This document shows, piece after piece, positions 58,301-64,000 of a stretch of 64,000 nt of DNA. The DNA lies in assembly GCA_038373885.1 (NCBI GenBank), contig JAWZYV010017493.1:1426001-1490000 (forward strand), written 5' to 3'. Source of the stretch: Cheiracanthium punctorium (lineage: Eukaryota; Arthropoda; Arachnida; Araneae; Cheiracanthiidae). A program made the translations under genes and the position numbers. Within the stretch, counting starts at the first letter, position 1, and each line of letters begins with the position of its first letter. A model generated the notes under the pieces. It searched no databases. It was not told the DNA's origin and worked only from the letters and a program-made list of their open reading frames with translations.

Positions 58301-58897
58301 TCGAGCACCTACGTTACGAACCTTACATACATTACACATTTCATATTATTAGCTTCAGTATTTTCTGCTAAGAGAAATATGGACATACGAAAAAGTGACA
58401 TTACTTTCTGGTGTTCCACTAATATTTCTGAATACTTTTTTTACTTTGTAAAAAGTACTAATTTGGTAATTCTCTACAGTAAAATAAATCTTGGATCACA
58501 CACAAAATATGTTGGATTATTGGGGAGAAAATGGAGCCTTGCATTCAGATAGTATAAATGTCGGTGAAAATTCGGATAACTGGAGGTGTTTGCAAATCAA
58601 AGTACTGCAACTTGAAGGGAACTAAAATTAGACTTACAGGATGTGTTATTAGACCGGAAGTGTCCATTTTTAGAATTTGTCAGAAATATCAATTTTATCA
58701 AAACATTTAAGTTTTCTAAAAAGAGAAATTTGAAACTGACTGTGATCTGTTGTCTGACTTGCATTTTATTATCAATCTTCTAAGTTCTAAATCAAATAAG
58801 AAATTGAAAATCAAATTATAATTAGCCTTTCAGGTGACGTGGTGACCCAGCGTTTGGAGGGTTGCGAGTACGGTCCCTGACATACCACTCAATACTC
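52318..58897. other. Long gene-poor stretch with two weak first-exon hints
   Basis: No confirmed gene. ATG 53,126 opens 29 codons that end at a canonical donor (GAAA|GTAAGT, 53,213), and a G/C-richer block at 56,350-56,758 ends at AAG|GTGAGC. A (CA)n run lies at 53,612-53,630. Text at 57,120-57,205 (GGGAACCCCCGG, then CCCAGGGGTCCGTG) recalls an eroded hAT end. 58,838-58,890 has a weak SINE-head look. Confidence 0.4.
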
Positions 58898-58901
58898 TTA
58901 A

Positions 58902-59350
58902 ACCTTTGAGGCGCAACCCTTTCCCATTGCTGAAAAAGGGGCAGCCGTTGCCATCGCTCGCTTTAACTACCAGCAAGATGGCGGACGACCGAAACGTTCA
59001 TCGCGAGACAGCCAGCTGTTGTCAAAAAAGGGTCTCGCGATGAACGTTTCGGTCGTCCGCCATCTTGCTGGTAGTTAAGTCGAGCGATGGCAACGGCTGC
59101 CCTTTTTCCAGCATTGGGCAATCTATCCAGCTGTTCTCGCGTTCTTCCATTTTTCAGCAGATGTCAGTGCAGTTAAAAATAATCGTGACAATTTTTTTAC
59201 GGGAAATGACGTGCTAAAAAGTAAAGGATTCGCGTGGAGCTATGTCACCCGCAACTATTTTTATAGAAAACAAATCTATTCTTCGTGACTGGCATCAGTC
59301 AAAACGTCAGCGTTTGGTGTTCCCAGAGCGGGAACACTGCGCATTAAGGG
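58902..59350 (-). mobile_element. TTAA foldback MITE, inverted copy
   Basis: 449 bases in reverse orientation, from ACCTTTGAGGCGC to CGCATTAAGGG, with TTAA at 58,898-58,901 and 59,351-59,354. Foldback arms are intact: CTACCAGCAAGATGGCGGAC on the left and GTCCGCCATCTTGCTGGTAG on the right, with a short loop (ACAGCCAGCTGTTGTC). It proves that the family inserts in either direction. Confidence 0.87.
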
Positions 59351-59354
59351 TTAA

Positions 59355-62300
59355 AGTATAAAGAAATTTAATGCAGTTTACTTTAATGAATAGATACAAA
59401 AAAAAAGAAATACTGTCACGCTAAACGACTTTTTTTTTTCGAAAACAATTTATATTTACCTGAAGGCCCAAATTATTTCTGACGTTTATGTCGTGATTCA
59501 GTAACATTAATCTCTGGAACTGTAAGATTCTATTGGGATGATCTTATAAGCATAAGCTATAGTTACAATGAAATTTCTACTGATGCATAAAACTTATAAT
59601 GCACCTTAAATCACTCACAAATGATAAAATGAAACCTCCAGAAATAAGTTTCAGAAAATAGACAAACAAGTTTTATTCGATAAAGTTTTCTGCTCCAGTA
59701 AATTGACTACCTTTAATGCCCTGGAATTTTCTCCGCCTTTGCTATTTAAGCGTACGTATTTTTAAAAAATCTTATTGCAAGTGTTTTAGGACGGAAGCAT
59801 GGAGTAATTTACAAAGACAGAATCAAATTTAAATCCTTAATTGTCAAACCAAAAAGTGCACCAAATTATAACCACTGTTTCGCTCCGATGTGAGTTTTGA
59901 CCTTCTTGCCTATCTTCATGGTGCAGCTTTTTGCAGTTTAGGAAAAGGGGGACCCTTTTTTTACCCCCCATAAAGATCGCCCTGTAATATTTTTACTATA
60001 GTTGTGCTATTTTACAATTGTGCATATTGTGCTAATTAACATATCCATGCTGTCGTATAAGATGCTCAGCTGTACACTTATCGCGATCAAAAAGGGATCA
60101 AAGATTATAATAGATACTGTAAATAAACATAAATATCATTTTACTGAATCTTTGCAAAATAAGAGTTTTACAAACATGCCATCGGGAACTACGCTCTACT
60201 CTTTCTTGCCATCAACTTTTTTTCCCTATAGATCCCAGCGATAAAAAATACATCCAAAATGCCAAATCTTAATAAAAATGTCACTTTACACCGCGGAGAT
60301 CAAACAGATTACTTAAATAAAATTTACTTGGCATGAGTAATTTCTATCCAGTTACATGACATGCACGTTTAAGACACTCTTAAGTAGTTACTTCTGGAAA
60401 ATTAGCCTAATCGTTTCATCAGAAAGCTCCGTATTTTTCCTTTTCTTCACGTCACGCGAGGCGGCGGCAGTACTGCAACTTGAAAATAGTTAGGAAGCTA
60501 AAATTAGGGGTTTAACAGATGCAAATAACTTGAGTCCTCTATAACTATATGTGCAAGAACTCTATAATTATACACTTCCCTGAGATTTACCTTAGTGTTT
60601 AAAAGTTTGAGATATCTTCTTTACAAATCATCACTTTTGAACATTTTAGTGGTGCAATAAATTAATAAACAGTAAGAATTTACTATCAGAAATTAAGTCT
60701 TCAAATGTTAGTTTACATTTTTTTTAAATAAGATGAAACAACTATAAAAATCTGTCTGTCTTCATATAACTTCCATGTACAGTATTTTTTTCACTTCTGT
60801 TAAATATAAAAATAACAGAACTTAAAATTATTTTCTATAATTACAATAGATTCCTGTTAGGAAGACAATTAAATATTAATCTCATGACTCGCCCAATATA
60901 AAACAACATTTTCTGAGATACATCCAGACGAATTTTTAAGCTGCCCAAACTTTGAGTGCATTTGTATTTATAACAAACAACCTTTTCTGCTCTGTAAATG
61001 TTCGATTTTGGTCCTTTGTGTTTTTATTTTTATTTTTTTTTCTTAAGTTTGCATAATGTTTGTAAATTCGTAATAATGGTTTTATGAACACGTGAACCAT
61101 TGACTCGATAAACTATGGTCAGACAACATGATGATAATACATTATTTATCCAACTAATTTGTTAGATTAGAGATTAGTTGATTTTAAAATAAATATTTTC
61201 CAGTGCAACGTGTTTAATATTAAAGTACTACAGACCCACTCAATTTTTGGATTTTAATTGATTTTTAAAAATTAGCTTACAAAAATTACAGCAATTTAAG
61301 TTGAACCTATAAGTTTTCTGCGTTCTTCACAAAATATGACAAACTTAATTGAATCGGATACCTGTGATATTGTTCTAACAATCCGTGTAGAACAATTCGC
61401 AGTTTAATTACTTTAGTTAAATTTCAATTAGCTTTACTTAAATTATTCGGATGAGCGAAAATGTATGCTATTACTAAATTTATGGCCTACTAGGAGCCTC
61501 CGTAACAAAGAGATCAGTAATTCCGGGCTTGGTTGTGGTCAATGCCTATGAGCGGCAAGTGCCCGTCAGTAGGAGGAAAAATGAATTTTCGACTTTTTTT
61601 TATTTTCAAAAACTTTTTTTTTTCAAATGGCGAGCCTTAACAATGCCTTGGCCAAACTACTCAAAATAAATTCAGAGATGTTCAAAATGGATCGTATACG
61701 TACATGCGAATAGAAATCAATTAGAAACTTGTCGAATTAGATTTAAGAAGGATCAAAATCAATATTTAAGTCGAAATCTGAAAGCCAAAATTTTCTGCAT
61801 TTGCAGTGTTTAGTATAACAAAGTAACAAAATTAAAAGTAACCTTTTTAAAAGAAACTGTCTTGTATTGACTGATACCTTAAAAGAATAGTACCATAAAA
61901 AAACCTTCTTTTTTGCGTTTCATTTCGTTACTTGTTAGCGGATGCAGATGTTTACATAATGTAATAACTCAACTTCAGTGGGTAACAGCCCAGCCTTCGT
62001 GAAATTGCCCATCCTCCCGACCTGGCCGGTTTTATACATCACGAGAACGGTCAAATTTCTAAAGTCGCTTTCTTGGACGAGCGAACGTTTGATCGTGATT
62101 AAATTGTGTTGGTTTAAGGAAAGCCTACACGAGGGGTGTTTGCCTAGGAGGTTGCCTTGGGTGGGGGACTTTTTAAGGAGTTCTAAAGCGTAATTCACGT
62201 TACATCTGAAAAAAGTCGCCCCAAACTTCAGACCGTTAGATCGACAGCCGTGCCAGAACCTTGGACTTCACATTTGAGCCATCTACCATGTTTATTGTTT

Positions 62301-63428
62301 TATCAGCCCTGTCACCGTCGGGCCCTGCTCATGATTAAAAGAACAAGCTTTCTTTTTTCCCTAATGGAGGGCACTTGCCGGTTATCGGCATTTGTCACTA
62401 CCAAAGCCGAAATTTACTGGTCTCCAAAGCCGAAATTTACTGGTGGTTATTAAGGAAGCACCTAACAGGTGGAACAGCGTTGCTTCTTATAAAGGTACGG
62501 ACGAAATTACATCCAAACCCGGTCCTGTGGAGTACTAGAATCCAGGAATCGCTCTCTAATTACTACACAATCCAGGCGGCAAAGCAGCAATCTTAAAAAT
62601 TTTATGTTTCCACCAAATGAAAGATCATTGGAAAGCATATCACAAATGTAATTTTTTTCTACTTTTCCTTGACTAAGTGCCTCCTTTGAAAAAGAAATGG
62701 CAATGACAATTTTTTGAGAACGGTAAAAATTTTCAAGAGCCGTTCTCGTGAACGGGTCATTTGCTGATTTCACGAAGCCAGGTATTACCTAATAGGACGG
62801 CTTTCTTTAAAATACGCTTAATGACATACAATAACAGTGCAGCTACAAATAGATGAATAAATAAATAATAACCCTCCTAAGAGTTCTCCGAGGAATTCTC
62901 AATTCTTAATAACTTAAAGCAAAGAGCATTGGAAACGTGGGAAACTTTTAAGTAGCTTACACAAAGAGATTGAGATTCCGTTCTTGATCTCTTACAAATG
63001 TACTTCGAATTGAAATTAAAACTACCAGGTAAACTTTAGCACGTTTCATAAGCATCCCTTCGGAAAAGTTCATGGAATACGCCATTTACAATTTTATTCA
63101 TCAATCGAATGTGTCACTAAGCCAAAAGCGTGTTTATGCAAGCATTAAGTTAAATGAATCGTGTCCTCACAAGTCTAAATGCCAATTTTGCCCATGATTC
63201 AATCACTTAAGATGCTATTTTAAATTGTAAATGCAGAACTCGGCAGAGATTTTCCCTTGTACCTGGTAAATGCAGTTTGTTACGTCTTTTTAATAAATAT
63301 ACGTATAAACGAATTGCTCCCAGGAATATAGTGCTGCTTCAAGAGTGCTTAGCTACAAAACTTTGATAAATATCAGTCAGAGATACTTTGGGGGTGGTTC
63401 AGAGCAAAGATTCAGAGTATTCAATTTT
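59355..63428. other. Gene-poor AT-rich stretch with one dispersed repeat
   Basis: 62,190-62,285 is related to 16,748-16,845. At 62,398-62,445 a 22-base word (CCAAAGCCGAAATTTACTGG core) occurs twice in tandem. The G/C-richer patch at 61,980-62,470 contains overlapping frames on both strands without recognisable domains. No gene is called. Confidence 0.4.
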
Positions 63429-63432
63429 TTAA

Positions 63433-63885
63433 CCCTTTAACGCGCGGTGTCCTCGCCGAGAAGACACCAAACTCTGACGTTTTGACTGTTGCCAGTCGCG
63501 AAGAATAGATTTTATTTCTATAAAAATAGTTGCGGGTGACAGCTCCACGAGAATCCTTTACTTTTTTAGCAGGTCATTTCCCGTAAAAAAAAAAATTGTC
63601 ACGATTATTTTTCACAGCACTGACATCTGCTGAAAAATGGATGAACGCGTGAACATCTGGATATACTGCCCAATGCTGAAAAAAGGGCAGCCGTTGCCAT
63701 CGCTCGACTTAACTACCAGCAAGATGGTGGACGATCGGCACAGCCAGCTGCAGTCAAAAAAGGGTCTCTAGATCTGTGGCACGCGATGAACGTTTCGATC
63801 GTCCACCATCTTGCTGGTAGTTAAGTCGAGCGATGGCAACGGCTGCCCTTTTTTCAGCATTGGGAAAGGGTTGCGCCTTAAAGGG
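63433..63885 (+). mobile_element. TTAA foldback MITE, full-length copy at the right edge
   Basis: 453 bases from CCCTTTAACGCGCGGTG to GCGCCTTAAAGGG, with TTAA at 63,429-63,432 and 63,886-63,889. The arms are present (AGCAAGATGGTGGACGATC and its complement, both with the same GGTGG/CCACC change), so the two arms have stayed matched while differing from other copies. Confidence 0.87.
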
Positions 63886-63889
63886 TTAA

Positions 63890-64000
63890 CCCTTTGCACT
63901 CCTATGACTCTGCACCAGTTTCTATCGCAGGAGCTCCTTTGTTGTCGAATCTCTCTTCACTTTTCCTTTTTTTTTTTTTAAACGGTCAAAACAACAGAGA
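63890..64000 (+). mobile_element. Start of another TTAA element, cut by the window end
   Basis: Directly after the shared TTAA at 63,886-63,889 the sequence resumes with CCCTTTGCACTCCTATGAC, the terminal pattern of a TTAA element, but the inner text is unlike the foldback family. The right end lies outside the window, so this is tentative. Confidence 0.4.

Noticed and set aside
1..64000. CRISPR arrays, rRNA genes, prokaryotic operons or defence systems
   Set aside because: None seen. The tandem arrays have diverged units without spacers, and gene structure is eukaryotic.

Overview
The window is animal nuclear DNA: about 65-70% A+T, spliced genes with GT-AG introns, long gene-poor stretches, microsatellites and many short transposon fossils. 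The one well-supported host gene encodes an arthropod cuticle protein of the CPAP1 type (one chitin-binding peritrophin-A domain plus a very long proline-rich tail), so the source is an arthropod. The mix of tRNA-derived SINEs, Tc1 elements and TTAA-flanked MITEs is like what I remember of spider genomes, but that is recollection, not a search result.

Layout. 1-7,405: AT-rich upstream DNA with two copies of one SINE, a (TA)n microsatellite and several TTAA-flanked MITEs. 7,406-12,287: the last two coding exons of the CPAP1-like gene on the + strand. The first holds Cys1-Cys2 of the chitin-binding domain. The second holds Cys3-Cys6 and about 1,000 residues of Pro/Gln/Tyr-rich tail, with a 13-residue repeat (6x), an 18-residue repeat and a five-copy HPxxxxKGxxxY motif. 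The signal-peptide exon was not found and may lie left of the window.

12,300-47,000 is a repeat graveyard. It holds three copies of one hAT-type MITE with 8-bp target duplications, a second hAT-like MITE, a degenerate mobile-element protein gene, SINE copies, a 122-bp tandem array rich in CCACTAGATG-like sites, Helitron-like coding debris, two broken Tc1 elements (31.4-32.2 kb and 38.7-40.2 kb), an inverted pair of 260-bp repeats, and two inverted arrays of ~155-bp repeats around 44-46 kb. Two short minus-strand open frames (24.8-25.1 kb and 17.2-17.5 kb) may be exons or retrocopies of unknown genes.

47,000-64,000 is nearly featureless apart from a complete SINE with an 11-bp target duplication, a 111-bp MITE, two TTAA MITEs and weak hints of first exons at 53.1 and 56.7 kb.

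The elements do not form a working system together. No active transposase is present: both Tc1 transposases carry disabling lesions, and the MITEs have no partner here. The most unusual items are the repeat architecture of the cuticle protein, a family of eight TTAA-flanked MITEs, several with long foldback arms and paired CCGCCATCTTG sites, the inverted arrays, and a 42-bp near-perfect palindrome at 28.2 kb. I found no convincing undescribed enzymatic or defence system.
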